Positions 34,702 to 43,957 are shown, counted from the stretch's first letter. The stretch is DNA of 44,031 bases from Klebsiella pneumoniae (GCA_945861675.1 CAMAVY010000011.1:1-44031); one strand, 5' to 3'. Numbers and translations: made by a program. The notes: a model not told the origin generated them from the sequence alone.

Positions 34702-35466
34702 TTGGTTTGTGTCATCACCATCGTCATGCTCGAGCTGATCCTGCCACCCATCGCAAATGCTGCCCCACGCACGGACCCTTTGGATGTTGCAGCACAGGCG
34801 CTCACGGTCGACGGCGGCGACGTTGTTCGGCCGTACAGCACCCGAGACTTCGGTCGCGCGCGCTACGACCGCGCGCGGTCGATGCTCGTAGACGAGGCGC
34901 GCGCACTCGACCTGCTGAAGCAGATGCGGGCGAAACTAGCTACGGGCTACGTTGCGTTCATTGGCACGAACAGCAGCCTTGCGGACCCGCCGGTGACAGG
35001 CGTCGAGATCGTCGTCGCACCGGCGCAGGATCAGTTCGACATCCTGCGCATCGCGGCGTCGGACGCCGTCAACTTCGGCATGCAGACCGAGGATCTCATT
35101 CGTGTCCTGAGCGGTTGGAACACGCGCTTTGGCATCGACATCTACGGCGCTGCCACTGACGCGATTCAGCTGCGTTTGCAGTCTCGCCCGGCTGACCTGC
35201 AGGCGTTCGCGCGCGAGGTCTATGCCTTCTGCCCGGATATCGTCGACCAGGCCGACGGCAGTATTGAGACGCTCGTGCAGGAGATCGAAACCACTCAGAC
35301 ACTTTTCTTGTGGTGGGATTGCACGCCACTGCGTGCTGCACGCACCTGCAGCGCTGTTCTCAGAAATCAGAGAGCCGGGTTGCTGAGCGCCATCTGCCAA
35401 AGTCGAACACAGCAGTTGGTGCCCAGGGCGGGACTCGAACCCGCACGCTTGCGCACAGGAACCTAA
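34702..35466 (+). CDS. DUF4253 domain protein, likely stop-loss extension
   Basis: 254 residues. TTG 34702 gives a short signal peptide ending I-A-N-A-A-P; ATG 34726 is a possible start with a shorter one. The domain shows GWNTRFGIDIYGAATDAIQL and VYAFCPDIVDQADGSIETLV, with the terminal LFLWWD that I associate with DUF4253, where proteins usually stop. Here it continues as C-T-P-L-R-A-A-R for about 48 codons into antisense tRNA-Leu. GAT is followed by TGC, which would be TGA with one base change. The C-terminal tail is therefore probably not natural. Confidence 0.65.
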   Translation: MVCVITIVMLELILPPIANAAPRTDPLDVAAQALTVDGGDVVRPYSTRDFGRARYDRARSMLVDEARALDLLKQMRAKLATGYVAFIGTNSSLADPPVTGVEIVVAPAQDQFDILRIAASDAVNFGMQTEDLIRVLSGWNTRFGIDIYGAATDAIQLRLQSRPADLQAFAREVYAFCPDIVDQADGSIETLVQEIETTQTLFLWWDCTPLRAARTCSAVLRNQRAGLLSAICQSRTQQLVPRAGLEPARLRTGT

Positions 35467-35499
35467 ATCCTGCGTGTCTACCAATTTCACCACCTGGGC
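35417..35499 (-). tRNA. tRNA-Leu(UAG)
   Basis: Minus strand. The acceptor stem GCCCAGG (35499-35493) pairs with CCTGGGC, followed by discriminator A and encoded CCA at 35419-35417. The anticodon stem CAGGA/TCCTG holds loop TTTAGGT, with anticodon TAG. A long variable arm (TGCGCAAGCG) and the T-loop GGTTCGAGTCC are typical of type II leucine tRNA. A promoter is seen at 35558-35586. Confidence 0.95.
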
Positions 35500-35557
35500 T
35501 TGGTCTATTGCCCGACGCGCGCGCACACACGCTGAAGTCCGGCCAACAGCCGCGCCG

Positions 35558-35586
35558 ATTGTAGTGACCTCATGCAGCCCCACCAA
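35558..35586 (-). promoter_or_regulatory. Promoter of tRNA-Leu(UAG)
   Basis: On the minus strand, TTGGTG (35586-35581) lies 17 bases before TACAAT (35563-35558). The predicted start is about 50 bases ahead of the tRNA. The -35 overlaps the 3' end of the methyltransferase region. Confidence 0.5.
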
Positions 35587-35595
35587 GACATGATT

Positions 35596-36411
35596 TCAAG
35601 CGGAGTACTCGACTCCGCCGTCGGGCGAGCTGGCGGACGGCTTGTGCGCAACGATTGAGAACTGCGGCAGCACCATCATGAAGTCGCCACTCGCGATCGC
35701 TGTATCCGCGCGCTGCAGCAGGTCAGCAACTTCCATTTCGGGCATGCCGCCTGCGCCACGCGCGTAGTTGGCCATGTTCTCGAGCACCGGGCGCATGCGT
35801 CCCTCGCGGTCTGCGCCGGCCTGAATCTGGACGTCGATATTGACGAAGCCGGCGCGCTGCAGCATGCCTGGAAGCCGCCGCCCGATCAGTGGCTCACGAA
35901 AGGCCACGGCCGCGGCGGCAAACAGCCTCGCAGTCTCCTGTTGCGTCCACGGATGCACCAACAGAAAACCCCAGTCGCTGTCGGAAACGTGCAGAAGCGC
36001 GCTGGGCTTCAGCGCGCGAAAGAGATCGTTCAATGTGGCCTGTGCATCCGTGACGTACTCAAGCACGTTCTTGCACAGTGCGCGATCGAAGCTCGCCGCG
36101 GCCGCGGGCACCTGTCCGTCGCTCGTCACGAACGCGATATCAGACCTGCGGCTGTTGCGCGCCTGTGCACGTTCAATAAACGTCTGATTCAGATCTACAC
36201 CAACCACGCGGCCAGCAGGACCCACTGCATCGGCCATAGCCTCTGCCACAAATCCCGGCCCGCAACCGAAATCCAGCACCTGCAGCCCGGCGCGCAGCGA
36301 CATCCGCTCGAGCACGCCCGCAAGTTCGGGCCGCCAGGCGAACATGCGCTCATAGCGCTGCAGGCGCTCCGGTTCGATCTCGCGCCAGTGCTCCTTGTAG
36401 AACTCGGACAT
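35596..36411 (-). CDS. SAM-dependent methyltransferase
   Basis: 271 residues of the class I Rossmann-fold methyltransferases. Motif I is VLDFGCGPGFVAEAM (about 45-59), followed by the acidic end of strand 2 in VVGVDLNQTFI, motif IV around FDRALCKNVLEYV and L-F-R-A-L-K-P-S in post-motif. The substrate is not predictable; it resembles UbiE/ArsM-like small-molecule methylases. Its start is 11 bases from the sulfotransferase stop, so the two are translationally close in an operon with the ADH. Confidence 0.83.
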   Translation of the reverse strand: MSEFYKEHWREIEPERLQRYERMFAWRPELAGVLERMSLRAGLQVLDFGCGPGFVAEAMADAVGPAGRVVGVDLNQTFIERAQARNSRRSDIAFVTSDGQVPAAAASFDRALCKNVLEYVTDAQATLNDLFRALKPSALLHVSDSDWGFLLVHPWTQQETARLFAAAAVAFREPLIGRRLPGMLQRAGFVNIDVQIQAGADREGRMRPVLENMANYARGAGGMPEMEVADLLQRADTAIASGDFMMVLPQFSIVAHKPSASSPDGGVEYSA

Positions 36412-36422
36412 CAGATGCGCAC

Positions 36423-37097
36423 TCAGTGATTCGCGCGGCCAGGTTCCGAGCCACCCGCTCCCGCCGCGCGCGGCATGGACATGCGCTGCAGAAACTCATC
36501 GCGAGTATTGATACGCGGATAGTCTGTCGACGGAACGGGTAGGCCGAGAAACGCACACAACGGTGCCCATCCCTGTGCGGCTTCGAACACCAGCAGGCGG
36601 CCAGCCGGCACTTCCTGCTGAACACGCTGAATGTGCGCTTCATAGACACGAATGCAGTGCTCGCGGTCATCAATCCGCCCACCAAACGTCTGGTTGACGA
36701 CGATTTCGCGGGCCATTTCGCGCTGCACCATGATCGCTGGCGGTACATCGCCCATGGTCATCATATTCATGGCGCGGAAGATCGTCTCACTGGCGCTGGC
36801 ATACCAGGAGTCCGCGCTCCGCACTGACAGGATCACGTTGGCGCGCGGATAGTGCGACATCAGTTCACGCCAGAAATGGCAGCCGGGCCAATCGACCATG
36901 GCCTTGTAGCCAGTGAACACGCTGTCCCAATCAACGGGCTTGCCCTGCGCGGCCGCAAGGAACTGCGGGGCCTGATCCGGATGGCTGAACACCTCCATCA
37001 TGTGATGGCACTTGTCGAACCCAAGTTGCTCGAGCGCGTGCTTGAGCGAAAGCGTACCTGTGCGGCCGAAGCCCGCACCGATGATGTCAAGTGCCAT
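36423..37097 (-). CDS. Sulfotransferase family protein
   Basis: 224 residues. The N-terminal PAPS phosphosulfate loop is GAGFGRTGTLSLKHAL (about 7-22). The 3'-phosphate-binding segment appears as VILSVRSADSWYASA, and the R-L-L-V-F-E-A-A-Q-G-W-A-P-L-C-A-F-L-G motif is the C-terminal signature common to sulfotransferases that act on small or lipid substrates. Family members transfer sulfate from PAPS to a hydroxyl. It sits between the zinc ADH (44 bases upstream) and the methyltransferase, giving a three-gene minus-strand operon of alcohol-modifying enzymes. Confidence 0.83.
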   Translation of the reverse strand: MALDIIGAGFGRTGTLSLKHALEQLGFDKCHHMMEVFSHPDQAPQFLAAAQGKPVDWDSVFTGYKAMVDWPGCHFWRELMSHYPRANVILSVRSADSWYASASETIFRAMNMMTMGDVPPAIMVQREMAREIVVNQTFGGRIDDREHCIRVYEAHIQRVQQEVPAGRLLVFEAAQGWAPLCAFLGLPVPSTDYPRINTRDEFLQRMSMPRAAGAGGSEPGRANH

Positions 37098-37141
37098 GGT
37101 TCTCTCTGACTTCCGGTACAGATTCCTGAGGGCAGCGCCGA

Positions 37142-38224
37142 TCAGCTGAAGACGATGACGCTGCGCGCAACTTCACCTTTGACGATTGCGTCGAACGCTT
37201 GATTCACATCCGCGAGACCAATGCGGCTGGAGATCATGTCATCGAGGTGCAGCTTGCCCTGCAGGTAGAAGTCGATGAAGCGCGGCATATCCACGCGAAA
37301 GCGATTGGAGCCCATCATGGAGCCCTGCAACTTCTTCTCCATCAGAAACTCAGGACCATGCACCTGCACCATCGTTCCCGGTGGAATCATGCCGATGATG
37401 GTCGCGGTGCCACCGCGGCGCAGCATGCGGAACGCCTGCTCTGCGGTCACCTTGAGACCAATCGCCTCGAACGCGTACTGCACACCGCCTTGCGTCATGT
37501 CCATGACTTCGCCGACGGCGTCTTTTTCTTTCGCGTTCACAACGTCCGTAGCGCCGAACTTGCGCGCCAGCTCCAACTTCGACGCAACTGCGTCGATCGC
37601 AATGATGCGGCCCGCGCCAGCGATGGCTGCGCCATTGATCGCCGACAATCCCACGCCGCCGCAACCGATCACCGCCACGGTCGAACCAGGTTCGACCTTT
37701 GCGGTATGAATCACCGCACCCACACCCGTGGTGACACCGCAGCCGATGAGCGCCGCGCGGTCGAACGGCATGTCCTTGCGGATCTTCACCAGCGAGTGTT
37801 CGTGCACCAGCATCATTTCAGCGAACGAGCCAAGGTTCGCGAACTGCGTCAACGGCTCGTCACCCTTGTATAGGCGTGACTTCTTGTCCGTCCTGTTGCG
37901 CACAGCTGGCTCGACGCATAGCGACATGTAGCCGGTGAGGCAATGCTCGCAGGTGCCGCAGAAGGTGGAGAGACAGGTGATGACATGGTCACCTGGCTTT
38001 ACGTAATTCACGTTTGAACCGACTTTCTCAACAACGCCGGCTGCTTCGTGCCCAAGTACCATCGGGAAGCGGCCGGGGTAGCTGCCGTTGAAGAAGTGCA
38101 GATCGGAGTGGCACACCCCGGTCGCCGCAGTACGAATCAACACTTCGTTCGGCGCAGGGTCCGAGGTCTGCACCTGCTCGATCTCCATGGGCTTGTTGAC
38201 TTCGCGCAGAACGGCAGCACGCAT
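37142..38224 (-). CDS. Zinc-dependent alcohol dehydrogenase
   Basis: 360 residues of the medium-chain dehydrogenase family. The catalytic zinc site is CHSD (GVCHSDLHF), with GHE in LGHEAAGVVE and a later cysteine in IGCGVTTG. The structural zinc site has four cysteines in CLSTFCGTCEHC plus LC. The NAD motif is VAVIGCGGVGLSAING. This group (class III/NDMA-dependent-like) acts on primary alcohols, with NAD. GGAG lies upstream of ATG 38224. It heads an operon with the sulfotransferase and methyltransferase, downstream of the tRNA-Leu(UAA) gene. Confidence 0.9.
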   Translation of the reverse strand: MRAAVLREVNKPMEIEQVQTSDPAPNEVLIRTAATGVCHSDLHFFNGSYPGRFPMVLGHEAAGVVEKVGSNVNYVKPGDHVITCLSTFCGTCEHCLTGYMSLCVEPAVRNRTDKKSRLYKGDEPLTQFANLGSFAEMMLVHEHSLVKIRKDMPFDRAALIGCGVTTGVGAVIHTAKVEPGSTVAVIGCGGVGLSAINGAAIAGAGRIIAIDAVASKLELARKFGATDVVNAKEKDAVGEVMDMTQGGVQYAFEAIGLKVTAEQAFRMLRRGGTATIIGMIPPGTMVQVHGPEFLMEKKLQGSMMGSNRFRVDMPRFIDFYLQGKLHLDDMISSRIGLADVNQAFDAIVKGEVARSVIVFS

Positions 38225-38429
38225 ACGACTCTCCGAGGTGAAGCTTCAGGGGGACGGTCGGAACGACCGGCTGGAACCGTCGGAGTCTGCCAGAGCGCAG
38301 GGAGCGCCTCCACTGCATTGAGGCCATCGCCGCATGGAGCCCATCAAGCAAATGCTATGGCACTGAAACTCAGGCAGTGCGGGTGATGCTGTCACACTGC
38401 TTCTGCTGCGCCAGCAGATGAACCCGCAA

Positions 38430-38516
38430 TGGTGCGGGCGGTGGGACTTGAACCCACACGGCCTTGCGGCCTCCGGATTTTAAGTCCGGTGCGTCTACCA
38501 GTTTCGCCACGCCCGC
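38430..38516 (-). tRNA. tRNA-Leu(UAA)
   Basis: Minus strand. The acceptor stem GCGGGCG pairs with CGCCCGC, followed by A and encoded CCA (38432-38430). The anticodon stem CCGGA/TCCGG has loop CTTAAAA, with anticodon TAA. A long variable arm (GGCCGCAAGGCC) and the GGTTCAAGTCC T-arm are present. A clear promoter was not found in the 80 bases upstream. Confidence 0.95.
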
Positions 38517-38699
38517 ATGTTGCTGGCCGCCTGAAGAGCGACAGGGAACGGACTCCGAACCACCCGCCCCCGCACAGCGCAATGCAGGCTAGGGGCTACT
38601 CGGCATCAGGTCTAGCCATTTCTGGCGGCGAGCGCAGCTCAAGTCGCGCAAGCCACTGGGACGCCCGGCAGCATCGCTTGCCACAGCGGGTGCGGCTCC

Positions 38700-39479
38700 T
38701 CAGCGCACGGGCGGAAGTGTGCGCTGTCCGGTGCGTTGGTCAACGTACACCTTCCATGGATAGTGGTCGCCTTCACCAGCGGAACCCTCGACACGCAGGT
38801 GCTGCGCAAGGATGCGTCGCCACTCGGTACTGCTGTTGGATGTCGTCATGTGCGGCATCTTGCCGTGATGAAAAGTCACGCCCCCGAGCCGAAGCGGGCA
38901 CACAAGCTGTCGAGACTCATCCGGATGGCAAACCAATAGATCGCTCTGAATACCCGCCGGCTGCGCGTGCGGCAGAATGCCGTCGCGATGCCCACCATCG
39001 ATGAAGTGCATGCAGCCGTTGGCCGCATCGACATCGTGGAACGGCATCCAACAGGTGATTCCGCGTTCGTCGAGATTGCGGCCCCAATACGCCTCGTCCT
39101 GATGCCACGGCGTTGTAGCGCTGCGGCCGGGCGGTTTGCCAAGAAACTGGTCGTACCAGAACTCCAGCGGTCGGCCCATCAATGCACCTGCAAACGCGAT
39201 AGCCCAGGCGCGATAGCGCGCACTCGCAAGCTCGGGGAAGTAGATGCTGGGGCTCGATTGGACGATGCGAAACTCGCGTTCCTCACGCGACAGATCGGCG
39301 GACCAGGCCCAGTCGAATGCCATCTTCTCCTTCTTGTTCAGAATGATGTCGCAGCACTGCATCAGGTGCGCCAGGTCCGACGGCTCGATGGCATCAGGCA
39401 CGACAAGGAAACCGTGCTCGTTGAAGCTGCGTACTTGCTCAAGTGTTGCGGTGGGGTAGGCCATTCTGGACGCCATCAT
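38700..39479 (-). CDS. Phytanoyl-CoA dioxygenase family protein
   Basis: 259 residues of the PhyH Fe(II)/2-oxoglutarate-dependent oxygenases. The iron ligands are His and Asp in TPWHQDEAYWG and a distal His in KMPHMTTSN; an arginine for 2-oxoglutarate lies just after (W-R-R-I-L). Family members hydroxylate acyl-CoAs or small molecules. The start may be ATG 39479 or the internal Met6 (39464); the former touches the stop of the membrane protein at 39480. The gene is downstream of that membrane protein on the same strand. Confidence 0.85.
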   Translation of the reverse strand: MMASRMAYPTATLEQVRSFNEHGFLVVPDAIEPSDLAHLMQCCDIILNKKEKMAFDWAWSADLSREEREFRIVQSSPSIYFPELASARYRAWAIAFAGALMGRPLEFWYDQFLGKPPGRSATTPWHQDEAYWGRNLDERGITCWMPFHDVDAANGCMHFIDGGHRDGILPHAQPAGIQSDLLVCHPDESRQLVCPLRLGGVTFHHGKMPHMTTSNSSTEWRRILAQHLRVEGSAGEGDHYPWKVYVDQRTGQRTLPPVR

Positions 39480-39896
39480 TCAGCAGGTTGCGGTACAAGG
39501 GCTCGCAGCGTGCGCTGCATGCGGACCCACCATGCGGACCCACCATGCGGCGACACGCAGCATCAACGCGGCGCGCGCCGCCGGCAACAACACCGCCCCT
39601 TGAGCAAATCGTTTGGGGTCGGACAGCCGCCCGAGATAAGTGAACGCGAAGCCCAACCCCCAGGCGCGCCGCTGACGCAACAATGTTCGCGCAAGCTCAC
39701 CGGACCACAACGTCACAAGCGACGATGCGACGTAGACGAGTACAAACAGAATAAACCCGACGCGCGCGGTGTCGCGTGCGGCAACATGTGCGCCTTCGAC
39801 GCCGTCCGGGGCAAGGGCCGCGCCCGCACACACAGCCAGCACAGCAGCGAGGCCGGCGCGAATCAGAGGCGCAGTGCGCGTACTCGCGACATTCAT
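39480..39896 (-). CDS. Damaged membrane protein, ferric-reductase-like fragment
   Basis: 138 residues from ATG 39896, with AGGAGA upstream. Two hydrophobic segments are seen: about 10-28 (LIRAGLAAVLAVCAGAALA) and about 46-62 (FILFVLVYVASSLVTLW). The following R-R-A-W-G-L-G-F-A-F-T-Y resembles a conserved part of ferric-reductase-like membrane proteins, but the helices expected after it are missing. A 13-bp duplication (39521-39546), not a multiple of three, changes the frame near the C-terminus. Without one copy, the end would read VAAWWVRMQRTLRALVPQPAE and stop within the PhyH start (ATGA). It probably makes a non-functional protein. Confidence 0.5.
   Translation of the reverse strand: MNVASTRTAPLIRAGLAAVLAVCAGAALAPDGVEGAHVAARDTARVGFILFVLVYVASSLVTLWSGELARTLLRQRRAWGLGFAFTYLGRLSDPKRFAQGAVLLPAARAALMLRVAAWWVRMVGPHAAHAASPCTATC
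39521..39546. repeat. 13-bp tandem duplication, frame-changing
   Basis: GCGGACCCACCAT is present twice in direct succession (39521-39533 and 39534-39546), inside the membrane protein gene. A third partial copy (GCGG) follows. The length shifts the reading frame. Confidence 0.85.
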
Positions 39897-40021
39897 CGAG
39901 TCAGTCTCCTGATGCACGCAAACGGCGCAAACTGGCCGCACACTTACGCTATGTGCGCCGCGCTCTGCGTGCAAGCGCAGCCCCGAACTGGTTCGCAACC
40001 AAGCCCTAAGCAACAAACCCT

Positions 40022-42601
40022 TTGAATACCAACGACTTGAACCACACGCCCATGATGCAGCAATACCTGCGGCTGCGGGCTGAAAACCGCGAGCACCTGC
40101 TGTTCTACCGCATGGGCGATTTCTACGAGTTGTTCTACGACGATGCGGTCCGTGCCGCCTCGCTGCTCGACATCACGCTGACACAACGCGGTCACTCAGC
40201 CGGCCAACCCATTCCGATGGCGGGCGTGCCGCACCACGCCGCCGAAGGCTACCTCGCGCGGTTGGTCAAGCTGGGCGTGTCGGTGGCTATCTGTGAACAG
40301 ATTGGCGACCCCGCCACCAGCAAGGGACCGGTCGAACGACGTGTTCAACGCATCGTCACGCCAGGCACGCTGGTCGACGAAGCACTGCTGGAAGACCGCA
40401 GCGAGAGCCGGCTGGTCGCAGTGATCGAACACGCGGGCCAGTGTGGTGTAGCAAGCCTCGATATCGCGGGCGGTCGATTGCGCCTGCATCCCTGCGCGCT
40501 GGAGCAACTGCAGGCCGAAGTGCAGCGGCTGCAACCCGCCGAACTGCTGCTGCCGGAAGGCGCAGCGAGCCTCTCTGCCGATGGCGCGCCGATCCGCCAG
40601 CGCCCGGCCTGGGAGTTCGATGCATTCAGCGCGCAGAAGCGTTTGTGCACATTGTTCGGCGTGCACGACCTGCATGGCTTCGGCTGTGCAGATATGCCGC
40701 TGGCGGTTGGTGCCGCAGGCGCCCTGCTCAGCTATGCAGAAGCGATGCTGCGGGTGCCGTTGTCGCATCTGCAGGGCCTTGAGGTGCTGCAGCCCGATGA
40801 TTGCATCGTCATGGACGCTGCAAGCCTGCGCAATCTCGAAGTATTCAAGGAAACCGGGGGCGGCGAGCAACGCACGCTGTTCAGCACGCTGGACAACACC
40901 GTCACCAGCATGGGCAGCCGCCTGCTGCGACGCTGGCTCGAGGCGCCGCTGCGGCGGCACGCCCTCGTGCAGCAACGTCTCGACGCTGTGCGAACACTGC
41001 GTCAGGACCGGCAGTTCCAGGCACTGGTCCCAGCGCTGCGCCGCATCGGCGATATCGAGCGCGTGCTGACCCGCATCGCGTTGCAACGTGCGAGCCCGCG
41101 CGACCTGGCAAGACTGCGCGACGCACTCGATGCGTTGCCGGAACTCGGCCGTTCGCTGGACGACGTCGATGCCTACGCGCACTGGCGCGGCAGGTTGCGC
41201 ACCTTCCCCGACCTGTTGGCGCAGTTGCGCGCTGCACTGATCGAGTCGCCACCGGCGGTGCTGCGCGAGGGCGGCGTGCTGGCAGCCGGCTACGACGCAG
41301 AGCTTGATCGGCTGCGTTCGCTGCAGCAGGACGCCAGCAGCTACCTGCTGGAACTGGAGCAGCGGGAACGCGAACGCACCGGCGTGCCGAATCTGCGCAT
41401 TGGCTACAACCGCATCCACGGCTATTACATTGAAACCACGCGGCAATACGCCGATCAGCTACCACCCGACTACAGCCGCCGGCAGACGCTGAAGAACGCC
41501 GAGCGCTACATCGTTCCGGAGTTGAAGGCATTCGAAGACGAGGCGTTGTCCAGCACCAGTCGCGCGCTCGCGCGTGAGCGCGTGCTGTTTGCAGAGCTGA
41601 TGGCGTCGATTGAACCGCTGCTTGCGTCGTTGATGTCGACCAGCACTGCCATTGCAGAGCTCGACGTATTGATCAGCTTTGCCGAACGCGCCAACAGTCT
41701 GCGCTGGTGTGAGCCGACGTTCGTCACCGGGCACAGCATTTCGATTCGTGCGGGCCGGCATCCTGTCATCGAGAGCGCGCGCACAGAAGCATTCGTACCC
41801 AACGACCTGCAGTTCGACAGCACACGCCGGATGCTCGTCATCACCGGTCCGAACATGGGCGGCAAGTCGACCTACATGCGCCAGTGCGCCCTGATTGTTC
41901 TGTTGGCGCACGTCGGTAGTTGCGTACCGGCCGACGCCGCCGAGATCGGCAACATCGACCGAATATTCACACGCATCGGCGCGGCAGATGACTTGAGCGG
42001 CGGCCGCTCGACGTTCATGGTTGAAATGACCGAGACCGCAAACATTCTGCGCCACGCAACGTCAGCCAGCCTGGTGCTGCTGGATGAGATCGGCCGCGGC
42101 ACGAGCACCTTCGACGGCCTGTCGCTGGCATGGGCGACCGCCGAGTGCCTGGCCCTCGAGCGGCACGCCCTGACCTTGTTCGCCACGCACTATTTCGAAC
42201 TCACGCAACTCGCACACGACTTGCCGGGTGTGTTCAACGTGCACCTGAGCGCAGCCCGACACGGCGACGGGGTGGTGTTTCTACACTCGGTGCGCGAGGG
42301 GCCCGCAAGCCAGAGCTATGGCCTGGAGGTTGCACGGCTCGCGGGTGTGCCCGTATCCGTCATCCAACGCGCGCAACAGCATCTGGCGCGTCTGGAAGCA
42401 GGCCGCGTTGCGACCAACGTCAGTCCTCAATCTGATCTGTTCGCGGCGCCACCGCCGAATCCGCTGCAGACCGCGCTGGCGCGCATCGACCCAGACGCGA
42501 TGTCGCCAAGGGAAGCGCTCTTGACGCTGTACAAGCTCAAGGCATTGGCGGCCGGGTCGGTCGGCAAAGCCTCGGATACTCAGTCCCCCTTCGAGCGCTG
42601 A
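40022..42601 (+). CDS. mutS: DNA mismatch repair protein MutS
   Basis: 859 residues, full-length. The mismatch-recognition domain begins [20 protein letters not shown] and [11 protein letters not shown], which contains the F-x-E that stacks on the mispair. The connector, lever and clamp domains follow. The ATPase has the Walker A motif [12 protein letters not shown] (about 608-619), the R-S-T-F-M-V-E-M block, Walker [17 protein letters not shown] (about 684-699) and the A-T-H-Y-F-E-L helix. It recognises mismatches and recruits MutL. TTG 40022 is taken as start because homology begins at HTP only seven residues later; the first ATG would cut this off. The order mutS-fdxA-rpoS is conserved in gammaproteobacteria. 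Confidence 0.97.
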   Translation: MNTNDLNHTPMMQQYLRLRAENREHLLFYRMGDFYELFYDDAVRAASLLDITLTQRGHSAGQPIPMAGVPHHAAEGYLARLVKLGVSVAICEQIGDPATSKGPVERRVQRIVTPGTLVDEALLEDRSESRLVAVIEHAGQCGVASLDIAGGRLRLHPCALEQLQAEVQRLQPAELLLPEGAASLSADGAPIRQRPAWEFDAFSAQKRLCTLFGVHDLHGFGCADMPLAVGAAGALLSYAEAMLRVPLSHLQGLEVLQPDDCIVMDAASLRNLEVFKETGGGEQRTLFSTLDNTVTSMGSRLLRRWLEAPLRRHALVQQRLDAVRTLRQDRQFQALVPALRRIGDIERVLTRIALQRASPRDLARLRDALDALPELGRSLDDVDAYAHWRGRLRTFPDLLAQLRAALIESPPAVLREGGVLAAGYDAELDRLRSLQQDASSYLLELEQRERERTGVPNLRIGYNRIHGYYIETTRQYADQLPPDYSRRQTLKNAERYIVPELKAFEDEALSSTSRALARERVLFAELMASIEPLLASLMSTSTAIAELDVLISFAERANSLRWCEPTFVTGHSISIRAGRHPVIESARTEAFVPNDLQFDSTRRMLVITGPNMGGKSTYMRQCALIVLLAHVGSCVPADAAEIGNIDRIFTRIGAADDLSGGRSTFMVEMTETANILRHATSASLVLLDEIGRGTSTFDGLSLAWATAECLALERHALTLFATHYFELTQLAHDLPGVFNVHLSAARHGDGVVFLHSVREGPASQSYGLEVARLAGVPVSVIQRAQQHLARLEAGRVATNVSPQSDLFAAPPPNPLQTALARIDPDAMSPREALLTLYKLKALAAGSVGKASDTQSPFER

Positions 42602-42621
42602 CGCGAGCCGGGCAAAAGCGC

Positions 42622-42630
42622 TGCTAGAAT
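42622..42630 (+). promoter_or_regulatory. Extended -10 promoter of fdxA
   Basis: TGCTAGAAT (TGn-TAGAAT) at 42622-42630, directly after mutS and about 110 bases before the fdxA start. No good -35 hexamer is seen, which an extended -10 does not need. Confidence 0.5.
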
Positions 42631-42747
42631 CCGCAGCCCTGAACGCGGCTACGCCGCCTTCACTTGAGCCGACAGTCACTTTGCCTATCCGTAACCCATA
42701 GCCTGTCCGCACCCCATCACCTTCCCAGATTAAGGAACCCAGCGCCG

Positions 42748-43071
42748 ATGACGTTCGTTGTGGGAGAAGCCTGCATCAAGTGCAAATACACCGACTGCGT
42801 TGAAGTGTGTCCGGTGGATTGCTTCTACGAGGGCCCGAACTTTCTCATCATTCATCCAGACGAGTGCATCGATTGCGCCCTCTGCGAACCTGAATGCCCG
42901 GTGAAAGCGATCTTTTCGGAGGATGAACTGCCGAAGGATCAGCACGATTTCCTGGAGATCAACCGGGAAATGGCACTCGTGATGCCCAACATTCGTGAGC
43001 AGAAAGCCGCACCGCCGGACGCTGACGAATGGAAGGACGTGAAGGTCAAGCGCCATCTGCTCGAGCGCTGA
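42748..43071 (+). CDS. fdxA: 7Fe ferredoxin FdxA
   Basis: 107 residues from ATG 42748, with TAAGGAA upstream; the frame extends further without homology. Cysteines for a [3Fe-4S] and a [4Fe-4S] cluster lie in [18 protein letters not shown] and [16 protein letters not shown], in the Azotobacter FdI-like pattern with an extra Cys-X-Cys arrangement. The C-terminal [12 protein letters not shown] is usual in this group. It is a low-potential electron carrier of the cytoplasm. The neighbours mutS and rpoS are as expected. Confidence 0.96.
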   Translation: MTFVVGEACIKCKYTDCVEVCPVDCFYEGPNFLIIHPDECIDCALCEPECPVKAIFSEDELPKDQHDFLEINREMALVMPNIREQKAAPPDADEWKDVKVKRHLLER

Positions 43072-43117
43072 TTCAGCGCGCGTCCCTGCCTGAGCGTTGT
43101 TCCGGGCTGGGCAAGGA

Positions 43118-43140
43118 GGGTGCTTCAGCCCGAAGCACCC
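43118..43140. terminator. Hairpin between convergent fdxA and rpoS
   Basis: GGGTGCTT (43118-43125) and AAGCACCC (43133-43140) form an 8-bp stem with a 7-base loop. It lies between the two convergent genes and could serve both. There is no T-tract on either side, so efficiency is uncertain. Confidence 0.45.
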
Positions 43141-43212
43141 GCAATGCTCTGCCACGACCGCACATGGCCGGTCGAGAGGCAACCGAACCGCGTTCCTGGA
43201 CGCTGATCACGC

Positions 43213-43896
43213 TCAGCCGAAGATCGCGTCGACGTCCAGCCCGTCGACCTCAAGTGAGCGCCGCAGTCGGCGCAATGCATCGACCTGAATCTGCCGCACG
43301 CGCTCGCGTGTCAGGCCAATCTGCTGGCCAACCTCCTCCAACGTAGACGCTTCGTGCCCGCGCAGACCAAAGCGTCGGGAGACGACCTCCTGCTGCTTCT
43401 CGGGCAGTTCGTCCAGACGGCGCTGCAGGCGCTGCATCAGGTCCTCACCCTGCAGTCGATCCACCGGGTCAAGCCCGCGGTCGTCCGGAACGTTCTCAAT
43501 GATCGCGCGCTCGCCGTCGCCGCCCATCGGCAGATCGACCGACGTCACCCGTTCGTTCAAGCGCATCATGCGTTCCACAACATCGGCCGGTTTTCCCACC
43601 AGCCTCGCGATGTCATCGATGGACGGCTCGCGGTCCATCTTCTGCGCCAGTTCCCGCGCAGCGCGCAGGTAGATGTTCATCTCCTTCACCACGTGAATCG
43701 GCAGGCGGATCGTGCGTGTCTGATTCATCAGCGCACGCTCGATGGTCTGTCGGATCCACCACGTGGAGTACGTTGAGAAGCGGAAGCCACGCTCCGGCTC
43801 GAATTTTTCGACCGCGCGTATGAGGCCAAGATTGCCCTCTTCCACGAGATCCAGCAGCGACAACCCACGATTCAGATAACGTCGGGCAGTAACTAC
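43213..43896 (-). CDS. rpoS: RNA polymerase sigma factor RpoS, 5'-truncated
   Basis: The frame codes for RpoS from region 2 to the end. It shows [20 protein letters not shown], then [20 protein letters not shown] with [10 protein letters not shown] (regions 2.2-2.4), [17 protein letters not shown] (region 3), and the C-terminal region 4 helix-turn-helix [20 protein letters not shown]. Homology stops near 43887-43896 at the end of V-V-x-A-R-R-Y. Upstream of this, the codons read L-S-S-K-K-R-G-R and meet a stop, with no trace of the expected regions 1 and 2.1. About a third of the usual 330 residues is missing. The product as shown would not be a normal RpoS. A homologous recombination, insertion or assembly join is likely at that point. 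Confidence 0.82.
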   Translation of the reverse strand, partial: VVTARRYLNRGLSLLDLVEEGNLGLIRAVEKFEPERGFRFSTYSTWWIRQTIERALMNQTRTIRLPIHVVKEMNIYLRAARELAQKMDREPSIDDIARLVGKPADVVERMMRLNERVTSVDLPMGGDGERAIIENVPDDRGLDPVDRLQGEDLMQRLQRRLDELPEKQQEVVSRRFGLRGHEASTLEEVGQQIGLTRERVRQIQVDALRRLRRSLEVDGLDVDAIFG

Positions 43897-43913
43897 TCGC
43901 CCCCTTTTTTTGC

Positions 43914-43942
43914 TTGACAGCGCAGCGGCTCGTCCCTACGCT
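43914..43942 (+). promoter_or_regulatory. Strong sigma70 promoter at the right edge
   Basis: TTGACA (43914-43919), 17-base spacer, TACGCT (43937-43942). The -35 is the exact consensus. It points away from rpoS and toward the partial gene at 43958, in the DNA that replaces the start of rpoS. Confidence 0.6.
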
Positions 43943-43957
43943 TTGATCTCGCTTGGC

